From contig QNQO01002087.1 of the NCBI GenBank assembly GCA_003290165.1, forward strand, positions 96,854 to 160,853: 64,000 bases of DNA. The letters run 5' to 3'. Made by a program: the position numbers and the translations under genes. Positions within the stretch are counted from its first letter, which is position 1, and each line of letters begins with the position of its first letter. This document shows, piece after piece, positions 46,384-59,025 of the stretch. Source of the DNA: Berberis thunbergii (lineage: Eukaryota; Streptophyta; Magnoliopsida; Ranunculales; Berberidaceae). The notes below the pieces were generated by a model, which was not told where the DNA came from, made no database searches, and was given only the letters and a program-made list of their open reading frames with translations.

Positions 46384-48509
46384 CACCATCCATTCTTACA
46401 CTCCCACCACTTTCTTATTCGAATTTGATGGAGTGAGGGGTATTTGATGGAGAACACTAATTGCTCAACCTTACTGTTTTCTTCTTCTTCTTTTCATTTC
46501 CTCTGTCGGGTGTGTTTGATGGAGTGAGGGGTGAAGAGGGTTTCAGTGCTGGTGCAATTTGGGTGATTGAACCCATTTTTTGTTTAGGGTGATGGTGGTG
46601 AGGTCGATTGTGGTTGGCAGTGGTGGCGAGCTCGATTGTTGATTAGGGATGGTGGTTGTGAGATTGGTTGGGAGTGGGATGGGGCGGCGAGGTTCAGAAA
46701 TGGTGGCGGTGGCGAACTCATATTGGAAGTGGTAGTGTGAGGTTGATTATGGGAGGTGATGTGGTTCAGTTGGAGAGATTGAAGGTGGTCCAATGGTTGG
46801 TTGGAGTGGTGTTGGTTCAGTTGTGAGAACAAAGAGAAGAGATACGATTTCTTCTCACGCAGGTGGACTGTAAGTAGCAGCTCTCTTTCTTCTCACGCAG
46901 TTCTTCTCCCTTTCATCTCTTGCAATTTGTTGATTAAGGGCTTCCTTTCACTCTTTTTTTAATCTTTAGGGTTTCTTTGTTATGTTGAATTATTTGGTTG
47001 CCAATCTCGACTCTTATTTCCACTATATCTGTGCAATGTGTTGATTCTATGCAATTTATTTCTTCATAATGGCACAATGGTATGAGTTGATTTGGTTTGT
47101 TTTTCTTCTCCATTTCATCCCTTTCATCTCTAGCAATTTGTTAATTTAGGGCTTATTTTAACCACTCTTTTAATCTTTAATCTCTAAATTTGTTGCGAAT
47201 CTTCTGCAGTTTTGTCTCACATTTCTCCCTCTCATGTAGCTATCTCTGTTCAATGCATTGATTCTCTACAATTTTTGAAAAATGGGTTGATTATTTTGTG
47301 ACAAAGGCACAATGGGTTGATTTTTTCTCGCACAACTCCTTCTTTCTTTCGATTCACCCGCCATCTTCGAGTAAGGTAAATTTCTATAGTTTATACGATT
47401 TGATGTTTTTAGTGTCTAAAGTGAGTTGTATTGAATTTGAGGTTTATTGGTTATTGAATTGCTGCAAATTCATGATTTGTATTCATTCTCATCTATGTAG
47501 ATCATAATTTGGTCATGAATATGTTTTTTTCGGTGTGTTTGTCCTACGTGGCACCACTCATCTATGGGTGTGTTTGTCCTACGTGGCACCACTTATGTAA
47601 TTGGCATAAGTTAAGTAAAAAAAAAATCCCGATAGGTTTCCTCTCCCTCTCCTTTCCCCTCTCTTCCTCTACCCAAACAAGCATTGAAGAAGAAGGAAGA
47701 AGCTCCTCTTCCTCTACATCTCCTCCTCTGAAGTTGTTTCTTCTTCTTCTTCTTCCATTCGCTTCTTCCTCTCGCAGCCCTCTCGCAGAGCAGCCCCTCT
47801 CGCAGCCCCTCGCAGAGAGGATCTCAAGTTCTTCAGCCCCTTTCTTGGTTGTTTCTTCTTCTTCTTCCATTCTCTTCTTCCTCTCGCAACCCTCTCGCAG
47901 AGCATCCCCTCTCGCAGAGAGGATCTCAAGTTCTTCATAACATTCCTCTCTTCTCTTCAAATCGATTTTTTTTCGGTCTTATAACTCTGAAAAGATTGTG
48001 GGGAAGTACGAAATCAATGCTCCAAAGGGTGTTGCGGTTGGATCTGTGGAGGATGTTCGAAATGCGATTCAGGATGTTTTCCCCAAGGAAAATGAAGTGA
48101 GTTCACTGTTTCTATCTCTTCCTTCAAGTAGTAAAGTTGAATTTTTTTTAATATGTGAGTGATTTGCAATGCAGTTGGTGGTTAAGAGTCAAATTCTTGC
48201 TGGTGGAAGAGGTTTGGGGACCTTCAAGAGTGGGCTCAAAGGTGAAGTGCACATTGTTAAGACTAATGAAGTTGAAGATATAGCTGTAATCAATTACTTA
48301 TTGCGTTTATGAATGAAATTCAAAGTAATGGTTTTATGATGATTTTATGATTTTGTTTGAAAACTGTATTTTTTTAAAAGCATGTTGATATTGTCTTAGT
48401 TAGTGTTCATATGACCAAGAAGTTGTTTATAATTTCTAAATATGTTGCCTTGCTATTGCATTTTCATTTCAAATGTGTCATTGTGCAGTTTAATCATTAT
48501 AGTTTACTT
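46384..48509 (+). repeat. 2.13-kb core-SUCLA unit 2
   Basis: 2,126 bp; differs from unit 1 mainly in the length of the A-run before atcccgatagg and by one ctcgcag change. Confidence 0.88.
47995..48285 (+). pseudogene. Succinyl-CoA ligase beta fragment, copy 2
   Basis: Exons 47995-48096 and 48175-48285; same predicted sequence and splice borders as copy 1. Confidence 0.85.
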
Positions 48510-50633
48510 CACCATCCATTCTTACACTCCCACCACTTTCTTATTCGAATTTGATGGAGTGAGGGGTATTTGATGGAGAACACTAATTGCTCAACCTTAC
48601 TGTTTTCTTCTTCTTCTTTTCATTTCCTCTGTCGGGTGTGTTTGATGGAGTGAGGGGTGAAGAGGGTTTCAGTGCTGGTGCAATTTGGGTGATTGAACCC
48701 ATTTTTTGTTTAGGGTGATGGTGGTGAGGTCGATTGTGGTTGGCAGTGGTGGCGAGCTCGATTGTTGATTAGGGATGGTGGTTGTGAGATTGGTTGGGAG
48801 TGGGATGGGGCGGCGAGGTTCAGAAATGGTGGCGGTGGCGAACTCATATTGGAAGTGGTAGTGTGAGGTTGATTATGGGAGGTGATGTGGTTCAGTTGGA
48901 GAGATTGAAGGTGGTCCAATGGTTGGTTGGAGTGGTGTTGGTTCAGTTGTGAGAACAAAGAGAAGAGATACGATTTCTTCTCACGCAGGTGGACTGTAAG
49001 TAGCAGCTCTCTTTCTTCTCACGCAGTTCTTCTCCCTTTCATCTCTTGCAATTTGTTGATTAAGGGCTTCCTTTCACTCTTTTTTTAATCTTTAGGGTTT
49101 CTTTGTTATGTTGAATTATTTGGTTGCCAATCTCGACTCTTATTTCCACTATATCTGTGCAATGTGTTGATTCTATGCAATTTATTTCTTCATAATGGCA
49201 CAATGGTATGAGTTGATTTGGTTTGTTTTTCTTCTCCATTTCATCCCTTTCATCTCTAGCAATTTGTTAATTTAGGGCTTATTTTAACCACTCTTTTAAT
49301 CTTTAATCTCTAAATTTGTTGCGAATCTTCTGCAGTTTTGTCTCACATTTCTCCCTCTCATGTAGCTATCTCTGTTCAATGCATTGATTCTCTACAATTT
49401 TTGAAAAATGGGTTGATTATTTTGTGACAAAGGCACAATGGGTTGATTTTTTCTCGCACAACTCCTTCTTTCTTTCGATTCACCCGCCATCTTCGAGTAA
49501 GGTAAATTTCTATAGTTTATACGATTTGATGTTTTAGTGTCTAAAGTGAGTTGTATTGAATTTGAGGTTTATTGGTTATTGAATTGCTGCAAATTCATGA
49601 TTTGTATTCATTCTCATCTATGTAGATCATAATTTGGTCATGAATATGTTTTTTTCGGTGTGTTTGTCCTACGTGGCACCACTCATCTATGGGTGTGTTT
49701 GTCCTACGTGGCACCACTTATGTAATTGGCATAAGTTAAGTAAAAAAAAAAATCCCGATAGGTTTCCTCTCCCTTTCCTTTCCCCTCTCTTCCTCTACCC
49801 AAACAAGCATTGAAGAAGAAGGAAGAAGCTCCTCTTCCTCTACATCTCCTCCTCTGAAGTTGTTTCTTCTTCTTCTTCTTCCATTCGCTTCTTCCTCTCG
49901 CAGCCCTCTCGCAGAGCAGCCCCTCTCGCAGCCCCTCGCAGAGAGGATCTCAAGTTCTTCAGCCCCTTTCTTGGTTGTTTCTTCTTCTTCTTCCATTCTC
50001 TTCTTCCTCTCGCAACCCTCTCGCAGAGCATCCCCTCTCGGAGAGAGGATCTCAAGTTCTTCATAACATTCCTCTCTTCTCTTCAAATCGATTTTTTATC
50101 GGTCTTATAACTCTGAAAAGATTGTGGGGAAGTACGAAATCAATGCTCCAAAGGGTGTTGCGGTTGGATCTGTTGAGGATGTTCGAAATGCGATTCAGGA
50201 TGTTTTCCCCAAGGAAATGAAGTGAGTTCACTGTTTCTATCTCTTCCTTCAAGTAGTAAAGTTGAATTTTTTTTAATATGTGAGTGATTTGCAATGCAGT
50301 TGGTGGTTAAGAGTCAAATTCTTGCTGGTGGAAGAGGTTTGGGGACCTTCAAGAGTGGGCTCAAAGGTGAAGTGCACATTGTTAAGACTAATGAAGTTGA
50401 AGATATAGCTGTAATCAATTACTTATTGCGTTTATGAATGAAATTCAAAGTAATGGTTTTATGATGATTTTATGATTTTGTTTGAAAACTGTATTTTTTA
50501 AAAGCATGTTGATATTGTCTTAGTTAGTGTTCATATGACCAAGAAGTTGTTTATAATTTCTAAATATGTTGCCTTGCTATTGCATTTTCATTTCAAATGT
50601 GTCATTGTGCAGTTTAATCATTATAGTTTACTT
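48510..50633 (+). repeat. 2.13-kb core-SUCLA unit 3
   Basis: 2,124 bp; carries small private changes (ggagagagg for cagagagg, tatcggtc for ttcggtc) and one base missing in the ligase exon. Confidence 0.85.
50120..50410 (+). pseudogene. Succinyl-CoA ligase beta fragment, copy 3
   Basis: Exons 50120-50221 and 50300-50410. The first exon ends aaggaaatgaa, one A shorter than in copies 1, 2, 4, 5 and 6, so it is frameshifted before the donor. Confidence 0.8.
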
Positions 50634-50890
50634 CACCATCATTCTTACACTCCACACTTTCTTATTCGAATTGATGGAGTGAGGGGTATTGATGATGAAC
50701 ATAATTGCCAATTACTGTTTCTCTTCTTCTTTTCATTTCCTCTTCGGGTGTGTTTGATGGAGTGAGGGTGAAGAGGTTCAGTGTGGGCAATTGGGTGAAC
50801 CCATTTTTTGTTTAGGGTGATGGTGGTGAGGTCGATTGTGTTGGCAGTGGTGGGAGCTCGATTGTTGATTAGGCGAGGGGTTGTGAATTG
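50634..50890 (+). repeat. Broken core module with many single-base deletions
   Basis: Aligns with the start of the core but lacks single bases at many places within 250 bp (for example cccaccac to ccacac, gtcgggtg to ttcgggtg, gaggggtga to gagggtga). It then breaks off and joins UBC-module sequence near 50890-50950. It may be a real recombination junction, an unpolished stretch of assembly, or both. Confidence 0.7.
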
Positions 50891-50988
50891 GTGAGAACCA
50901 AAGGTTCCCAAAGTGGGGTGGGTTCCGTTTTGTGAGGTTTGCTGTTTGAGATAATATGAATTTGATAGTTTTTGTTTGTCATCTTAAG

Positions 50989-51257
50989 GTGGATTATCGA
51001 AGTGAATGGAGCAACGGGGACTCTCTACGCGAATGAGACCTACCAGCTTCAAGTTGAAAATTGTCCATTGTCCAATGGAAGCACCGCAGGTTCAATTCTC
51101 TACGCGATTTCCCTGAACATTATCCAATGGAAGCACTGCAGGTTCAATTCTCCATTGTTTTCATATATATATATTTTTTTGTCTCTCATCAATTCTGTGT
51201 TTTTTCAACCTGCACGGCTGCATCCTCATATTTATAGCAACGACCACATATGTTTAG
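50989..51257 (+). pseudogene. E2 ubiquitin-conjugating enzyme (UBC15/16-like) fragment, copy 1
   Basis: Lacks the first E2 exon found in copies 2 and 3. The exon from 50989 reads WIIEVNGATGTLYANETYQL. After an internal duplication of the 'cca atg gaa gca' segment, a later exon reads ARLHPHIYSNDHICLG; the family has HIYSNGHICL, and here Gly is Asp next to the active-site Cys position. Same parent gene as copies 2 and 3. Confidence 0.75.
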
Positions 51258-51804
51258 GTAAATTTAAATGTGAATTACGGTATTTAATTTGTTTGCTTAG
51301 GTATTTGATTGATTGTTACAATTGATGATAGTATTGATTTTAGTGGTTCGTAGGATTGATTTTTTTAAGTTTGTGTGTCATTGTTATATGAGCGAAGCTA
51401 CCCGCACTAAAGACATGGTTCTAACAGAGACCATTTGTATGAATTTTTTAGAGATAACCAACAAAAATACTCCTTAGTTGAAAAATGTCCTCACATGATA
51501 CTTGGTTTCTCAAATAACATCATTAACCTATAGTGATTTAGCTGGGAATTGGATGCTTAATAGCTAGAGATCCTAAATACCTTACTCCACACTATGTAAT
51601 CTTAATAGTACTGTCATTAATACCTTATTCAATGTTCTTTTTAGGATATAATCTAATAGTACTGTCATTATCCTTATCCCTGACCTAAAAACTTATTAGT
51701 TTGGTGGCGAGTGCGTGCAAAATATAGCCAAAATGCATCCAGCTTATTAGTGTGTTTTTCCAACATTTCACATTGGTTTTTCCAGCAAAATATAGTACTA
51801 TGTA
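51258..51804 (+). repeat. UBC-module tail, copy 1
   Basis: AT-rich sequence repeated at 55142-55689 and 59026-59573. It contains two direct copies of aacatttcacattggttttt (near 51769 and 51809) bordering the L module. No gene recognised. Confidence 0.7.
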
Positions 51805-52398
51805 ATCTAACATTTCACATTGGTTTTTCCACTGTTCATGAACAGTAATTTTAGTGTGTTTGTCCTACGTGGCAACACTTATGTAATTGGCAAAGTTAAG
51901 TAAAAAAAAATAATCCCAATAGGTTTCCTCTCCCTCTCCTTTCCCCTCTCTTCCTCTACCCAAACAAGCATTGAAGAAGAAGGAAGAAGCTCTACATCTC
52001 CTCCTCTGAAGTTGTTTCTTCTTCTTCTTCTTCTTCATCTTCTTCCATTCTCTTCTTCCTCTCGCAGCCCTCTCGCAGAGCATCCCCTCTCGCAGCCCCT
52101 CGCAGGGAGGATCTCAAGTTCTTCAGCCCCTTTCTTGGTTGTTTCTTCTTCTTCTTCTTCTTCCATTCTCTTCTTCCTCTCGCAGCCCTCTCGCAGAGCA
52201 TCCCCTCTCGCAGAGAGGATCTCAAGTTCTTCATAACATTCCTCTCTTCCAGGTATCTCACATTCCTCTCTTCTCTTCAAATCGATTTTTTTCGGTCTTA
52301 TAACTCTGAAAAGATTGTTTCTTTTGATGATGATGATGATGATGAACGGGAGTACGAAAACATCCTATTGAATTTGATAGAGACCCAACTGATTGCTC
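51805..52398 (+). repeat. L module, copy 2
   Basis: As copy 1, with a shorter (GAT)n run and tcctacgtggc without the tttttc change of copy 1. Confidence 0.8.
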
Positions 52399-54011
52399 CA
52401 CCATCCATTCTTACACTCCCACCACTTTCTTATTCGAATTTGATGGAGTGAGGGGTATTTGATGGAGAACACTAATTGCTCAACCTTACTGTTTTCTTCT
52501 TCTTCTTTTCATTTCCTCTGTCGGGTGTGTTTGATGGAGTGAGGGGTGAAGAGGGTTTCAGTGCTGGTGCAATTTGGGTGATTGAACCCATTTTTTGTTT
52601 AGGGTGATGGTGGTGAGGTCGATTGTGGTTGGCAGTGGTGGCGAGCTCGATTGTTGATTAGGGATGGTGGTTGTGAGATTGGTTGGGAGTGGGATGGGGC
52701 GGCGAGGTTCAGAAATGGTGGCGGTGGCGAACTCATATTGGAAGTGGTAGTGTGAGGTTGATTATGGGAGGTGATGTGGTTCAGTTGGAGAGATTGAAGG
52801 TGGTCCAATGGTTTGGTTGGAAGTGGGTGGTTGGTTCAGTTGTGAGAACAAAGAGAAGAGATACGATTTCTTCTCACGCAGGTGGACTGTAAGTAGCAGC
52901 TCTCTTTCTTCTCACGCAGTTCTTCTCCCTTTCATCTCTTGCAATTTGTTGATTAAGGGCTTCCTTTCACTCTTTTTTTAATCTTTAGGGTTTCTTTGTT
53001 ATGTTGAATTATTTGGTTGCCAATCTCGACTCTTATTTCCACTATATATGTGCAATGTGTTGATTCTATGCAATTTATTTCTTCATAATGGCACAATGGT
53101 ATGAGTTGATTTGGTTTGTTTTTCTTCTCCATTTCATCCCTTTCATCTCTAGCAATTTGTTAATTTAGGGCTTATTTTAACCACTCTTTTAATCTTTAAT
53201 CTCTAAATTTGTTGCGAATCTTCTGCAGTTTTGTCTCACATTTCTCCCTCTCATGTAGCTATCTCTGTTCAATGCATTGATTCTCTACAATTTTTGAAAA
53301 ATGGGTTGATTATTTTGTGACAAAGGCACAGTGGGTTGATTTTTTCTCGCACAACTCCTTCTTTCTTTCGATTCACCCGCCATCTTCGAGTAAGGTAAAT
53401 TTCTATAGTTTATACGATTTGATGTTTTTAGTGTCTAAAGTGAGTTGTATTGAATTTGAGGTTTATTGGTTATTGAATTGCTGCAAATTCATGATTTGTA
53501 TTCATTCTCATCTATGTAGATCATAATTTGGTCATGAATATGTTTTTTTCGGTGTGTTTGTCCTACGTGGCACCACTCATCTATGGGTGTGTTTGTCCTA
53601 CGTGGCACCACTTATGTAATTGGCATAAGTTAAGTAAAAAAAAAAAATCCCGATAGGTTTCCTCTCCCTCTCCTTTCCCCTCTCTTCCTCTACCCAAACA
53701 AGCATTGAAGAAGAAGGAAGAAGCTCCTCTTCCTCTACATCTCCTCCTCTGAAGTTGTTTCTTCTTCTTCTTCTTCCATTCGCTTCTTCCTCTCGCAGCC
53801 CTCTCGCAGAGCAGCCCCTCTCGTAGACCCTCGCAGAGAGGATCTCAAGTTCTTCAGCCCCTTTCTTGGTTGTTTCTTCTTCTTCCATTCTCTTCTCCTC
53901 TCGCAGCCCTCTCGCAAAGCATCCCCTCTCGCAGAGAGGATCTCAAGTTCTTCATAACATTCCTCTCTTCTCTTCAAATCGATTTTTTTTCGGTCTTATA
54001 ACTCTGAAAAG

Positions 54012-54302
54012 ATTGTGGGGAAGTACGAAATCAATGCTCCAAAGGGTGTTGCGGTTGGATCTGTGGAGGATGTTCGAAATGCGATTCAGGATGTTTTCCC
54101 CAAGGAAAATGAAGTGAGTTCACTGTTTCTATCTCTTCCTTCAAGTAGTAAAGTTGAATTTTTTTTAATATGTGAGTGATTTGCAATGCAGTTGGTGGTT
54201 AAGAGTCAAATTCTTGCTGGTGGAAGAGGTTTGGGGACCTTCAAGAGTGGGCTCAAAGGTGAAGTGCACATTGTTAAGACTAATGAAGTTGAAGATATAG
54301 CT
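54012..54302 (+). pseudogene. Succinyl-CoA ligase beta fragment, copy 4
   Basis: Exons 54012-54113 and 54192-54302; same sequence as copy 1. Followed by the E2 piece rather than by another core. Confidence 0.85.
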
Positions 54303-54667
54303 GTAATCAATTACTTATTGCGTTTATGAATGAAATTCAAAGTAATGGTTTTATGATTTTGTTTTGAAAACTGTATTTTTTTAAAAGCATGTTGATATTG
54401 TCTTAGTTAGTGTTCATATGACCAAGAAGTTGTTTATAATTTCTAAATATGTTGCCTTGCTATTGCATTTTCATTTCAAATGTGTCATTGTGCAGTTTAA
54501 TCATTATAGTTTACTTCTTTTTTTTTTGCTTTGATAAGATGTCATTCCAGGGTTGTGTTCATGAATAACTCATGTTACCGATTCTCGCAAGGTTTCCCCA
54601 ATCTCTCCCTAATTTCGCCCTAATTTCGATTCTAATCTGATCGTATTTGTGTTTTTTTGTGTTTCAT

Positions 54668-55141
54668 GCTTTGAGCAAGATCGCTTGCAACCATCTGCAG
54701 AAGGAGTTAGTGGAATGGCAGGTGAATCCCCCATCTGGATTCAAACACAAAGTCACCGATAATCTCCAAAGGTTGGTTGGTTAGGGTTTTACTTTGTTTT
54801 GGTGATTGATTCTTTTGGTTTTGCTTTTTGAAATAATATGAATTTGATAGTTTTTGTTTGTCATCTTAAGGTGGATTATCGAAGTGAATGGAGCAGCGGG
54901 GACTCTCTACGCGAATGAGACCTACCAGCTTCAAGTTGAAAATTGTCCATTGTCCAATGGAAGCACCGCTGGTTCAATTCTCTACGCGATTTCCCTGAAC
55001 ATTATCCAATGGAAGCACTGCAGGTTCAATTCTCCATTGTTTTCATATATATATATATATTTTTGTCTCTCATCAATTCTGTGTTTTTTCAACCTGCACG
55101 GCTGCATCCTCATATTTATAGCAACGGCCACATATGTTTAG
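54668..55141 (+). pseudogene. E2 ubiquitin-conjugating enzyme (UBC15/16-like) fragment, copy 2
   Basis: Exon 54668-54771 reads ALSKIACNHLQKELVEWQVN then PPSGFKHKVTDNLQ. The exon from 54871 reads WIIEVNGAAGTLYANETYQL and later DFPEHYPMEALQV in another frame. A last exon ending 55141 reads LHPHIYSNGHICLG. These are the N-terminal helix, the beta-sheet and the active-site region of plant UBC15/16/18-type E2s; the Cys of HIC is the thioester residue. A ~70-bp internal partial duplication in the middle exon breaks the frame, and the base before GCTTTGAGC is T where an AG acceptor is expected. The C-terminal half is missing. Confidence 0.82.
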
Positions 55142-57899
55142 GTAAATTTAAATGTGAATTACGGTATTTAATTTGTTTGCTTAGGTATTTGATTTGATTG
55201 TTACAATTGATGATAGTATTGATTTTAGTGGTTCGTAGGATTGATTTTTTTAAGTTTGTGTGTCATTGTTATATGAGCGAAGCTACCCGCACTAAAGACA
55301 TGGTTCTAACAGAGACCATTTGTATGAATTTTTTAGAGATAACCAACAAAAATACTCCTTAGTTGAAAAATGTCCTCACATGATACTTGGTTTCTCAAAT
55401 AACATCATTAACCTATAGTGATTTAGCTGGGAATTGGATGCTTAATAGCTAGAGATCCTAAATACCTTACTCCACACTATGTAATCTTAATAGTACTGTC
55501 ATTAATACCTTATTCAATGTTCTTTTTAGGATATAATCTTAATAGTACTGTCATTTTCCTTATCCCTGATCTAAAACTTATTAGTTTGGTGGCGAGTGCG
55601 TGCAAAATATAGCCAAAATGCATCCAGCTTATTAGTGTGTTTTTCCAACATTTCACATTGGTTTTTCCAGCAAAATATAGTACTATGTAATCTAACATTT
55701 CACATTGGTTTTTCCACTGTTCATGAACAGTAATTTTAGTGTGTTTGTCCTACGTGGAAACACTTATGTAATTGGCAAAGTTAAGTAAAAAAATAATCCC
55801 AATAGGTTTCCTCTCCCTCTCCTTTCCCCTCTCTTCCTCTACCCAAACAAGCATTGAAGAAGAAGGAAGAAGCTCTACATCTCCTCCTCTGAAGTTGTTT
55901 CTTCTTCTTCTTCTTCTTCATCTTCTTCCATTCTCTTCTTCCTCTCGTAGCCCTCTCGCAGAGCATCCCCTCTCGCAGCCCCTCGCAGAGAGGATCTCAA
56001 GTTCTTCAGCCCCTTTCTTGGTTGTTTCTTCTTCTTCTTCTTCTTCTTCCATTCTCTTCTTCCTCTCGCAGCCCTCTCGCAGAGCATCCCCTCTCGCAGA
56101 GAGGATCTCAAGTTCTTCATAACATTCCTCTCTTCCAGGTATCTCACATTCCTCTCTTCTCTTCAAATCGATTTTTTCGGTCTTATAACTCTGAAAAGAT
56201 TGTTTCTTTTGATGATGATGATGATGATGATGAACGGGAGTACGAAAACATCCTATTGAATTTGATAGAGACCCAACTGATTGCTCCACCATCCATTCTT
56301 ACACTCCCACCACTTTCTTATTCGAATTTGATGGAGTGAGGGGTATTTGATGGAGAACACTAATTGCTCAACCTTACTGTTTTCTTCTTCTTCTTTTCAT
56401 TTCCTCTGTCGGGTGTGTTTGATGGAGTGAGGGGTGAAGAGGGTTTCAGTGCTGGTGCAATTTGGGTGATTGAACCCATTTTTTGTTTAGGGTGATGGTG
56501 GTGAGGTCGATTGTGGTTGGCAGTGGTGGCGAGCTCGATTGTTGATTAGGGATGGTGGTTGTGAGATTGGTTGGGAGTGGGATGGGGCGGCGAGGTTCAG
56601 AAATGGTGGCGGTGGCGAACTCATATTGGAAGTGGTAGTGTGAGGTTGATTATGGGAGGTGATGTGGTTCAGTTGGAGAGATTGAAGGTGGTCCAATGGT
56701 TGGTTTGGGTTGTGGACTGAAGTAGATGGTGGAGTGGTGTTGGTTCAGTTGTGAGAACAAAGAGAAGAGATACGATTTCTTCTCACGCAGGTGGACTGTA
56801 AGTAGCAGCTCTCTTTCTTCTCACGCAGTTCTTCTCCCTTTCATCTCTTGCAATTTGTTGATTAAGGGCTTCCTTTCACTCTTTTTTTAATCTTTAGGGT
56901 TTCTTTGTTATGTTGAATTATTTGGTTGCCAATCTCGACTCTTATTTCCACTATATATGTGCAATGTGTCGATTCTATGCAATTTATTTCTTCATAATGG
57001 CACAATGGTATGAGTTGATTTGGTTTGTTTTTCTTCTCCATTTCATCCCTTTCATCTCTAGCAATTTGTTAATTTAGGGCTTATTTTAACCACTCTTTTA
57101 ATCTTTAATCTCTAAATTTGTTGCGAATCTTCTGCAGTTTTGTCTCACATTTCTCCCTCTCATGTAGCTATCTCTGTTCAATGCATTGATTCTCTACAAT
57201 TTTTGAAAAATGGGTTGATTATTTTGTGACAAAGGCACAGTGGGTTTATTTTTTCTCGCACAACTCCTTCTTTCTTTCGATTCACCCGCCATCTTCGAGT
57301 AAGGTAAATTTCTATAGTTTATACGATTTGATGTTTTTAGTGTCTAAAGTGAGTTGTATTGAATTTGAGGTTTATTGGTTATTGAATTGCTGCAAATTCA
57401 TGATTTGTATTCATTCTCATCTATGAAGATCATAATTTGGTCATGAATATGTTTTTTTCGGTGTGTTTGTCCTACGTGGCACCACTCATCTATGGGTGTG
57501 TTTGTCCTACGTGGCACCACTTATGTAATTGGCATAAGTTAAGTAAAAAAAAAAAAATCCCGATAGGTTTCCTCTCCCTCTCCTTTCCCCTCTCTTCCTC
57601 TACCCAAACAAGCATTGAAGAAGAAGGAAGAAGCTCCTCTTCCTCTACATCTCCTCCTCTGAAGTTGTTTCTTCTTCTTCTTCTTCCATTCGCAGCCCTC
57701 TCGCAGAGCAGCCCCTCTCGTAGACCCTCGCAGAGAGGATCTCAAGTTCTTCAGCCCCTTTCTTGGTTGTTTCTTCTTCTTCTTCCTCTCGCAGCCCTCT
57801 CGCAAAGCATCCCCTCTCGCAGAGAGGATCTCAAGTTCTTCATAACATTCCTCTCTTCTCTTCAAATCGATTTTTTTTCGGTCTTATAACTCTGAAAAG

Positions 57900-58190
57900 A
57901 TTGTGGGGAAGTACGAAATCAATGCTCCAAAGGGTGTTGCGGTTGGATCTGTGGAGGATGTTCGAAATGCGATTCAGGATGTTTTCCCCAAGGAAAATGA
58001 AGTGAGTTCACTGTTTCTATCTCTTCCTTCAAGTAGTAAAGTTGAATTTTTTTTAATATGTGAGTGATTTGCAATGCAGTTGGTGGTTAAGAGTCAAATT
58101 CTTGCTGGTGGAAGAGGTTTGGGGACCTTCAAGAGTGGGCTCAAAGGTGAAGTGCACATTGTTAAGACTAATGAAGTTGAAGATATAGCT
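57900..58190 (+). pseudogene. Succinyl-CoA ligase beta fragment, copy 5
   Basis: Exons 57900-58011 and 58080-58190, as copy 1. The leader before it is shortened by loss of a cttcttcctctcgcag piece. Confidence 0.85.
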
Positions 58191-58553
58191 GTAATCAATT
58201 ACTTATTGCGTTTATGAATGAAATTCAAAGTAATGGTTTTATGATTTTGTTTGAAAACTGTATTTTTTTAAAAGCATGTTGATATTGTCTTAGTTAGTGT
58301 TCATATGACCAAGAAGTTGTTTATAATTTCTAAATATGTTGCCTTGCTATTGCATTTTCATTTCAAATGTGTCATTGTGCAGTTTAATCATTATAGTTTA
58401 CTTCTTTTTTTTTGCTTTGATAAGATGTCATTCCAGGGTTGTGTTCATGAATAACTCATGTTACCGATTCTCGCAAGGTTTCCCCAATCTCTCCCTAATT
58501 TCGCCCTAATTTCGATTCTAATCTGATCGTATTTGTGTTTTTTTGTGTTTCAT

Positions 58554-59025
58554 GCTTTGAGCAAGATCGCTTGCAACCATCTGCAGAAGGAGTTAGTGGA
58601 ATGGCAGGTGAATCCCCCATCTGGATTCAAACACAAAGTCACCGATAATCTCCAAAGGTTGGTTGGTTAGGGTTTTACTTTGTTTTGGTGATTGATTCTT
58701 TTGGTTTTGCTTTTTGAAATAATATGAATTTGATAGTTTTTGTTTGTCATCTTAAGGTGGATTATCGAAGTGAATGGAGCAGCGGGGACTCTCTACGCGA
58801 ATGAGACCTACCAGCTTCAAGTTGAAAATTGTCCATTGTCCAATGGAAGCACCGCTGGTTCAATTCTCTACGCGATTTCCCTGAACATTATCCAATGGAA
58901 GCACTGCAGGTTCAATTCTCCATTGTTTTCATATATATATATTTTTTTGTCTCTCATCAATTCTGTGTTTTTTCAACCTGCACGGCTGCATCCTCATATT
59001 TATAGCAACGGCCACATATGTTTAG
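58554..59025 (+). pseudogene. E2 ubiquitin-conjugating enzyme (UBC15/16-like) fragment, copy 3
   Basis: Same structure as copy 2, offset 3,886 bp: exon to 58657, exon from 58757, last exon to 59025, with the same internal duplication and HIYSNGHICL. Confidence 0.82.

Larger units (their letters stand above)
52399..56286 (+). repeat. 3.89-kb higher-order unit 1 (core-SUCLA-UBC-L)
   Basis: 3,888 bp, from caccatcc at 52399 to the same point at 56287. The SUCLA module continues into the UBC module through agtttacttc/tttttttt, where 2.13-kb units instead return to caccatcc; this marks the recombination point. L copy 3 occupies about 55690-56286. Confidence 0.88.
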
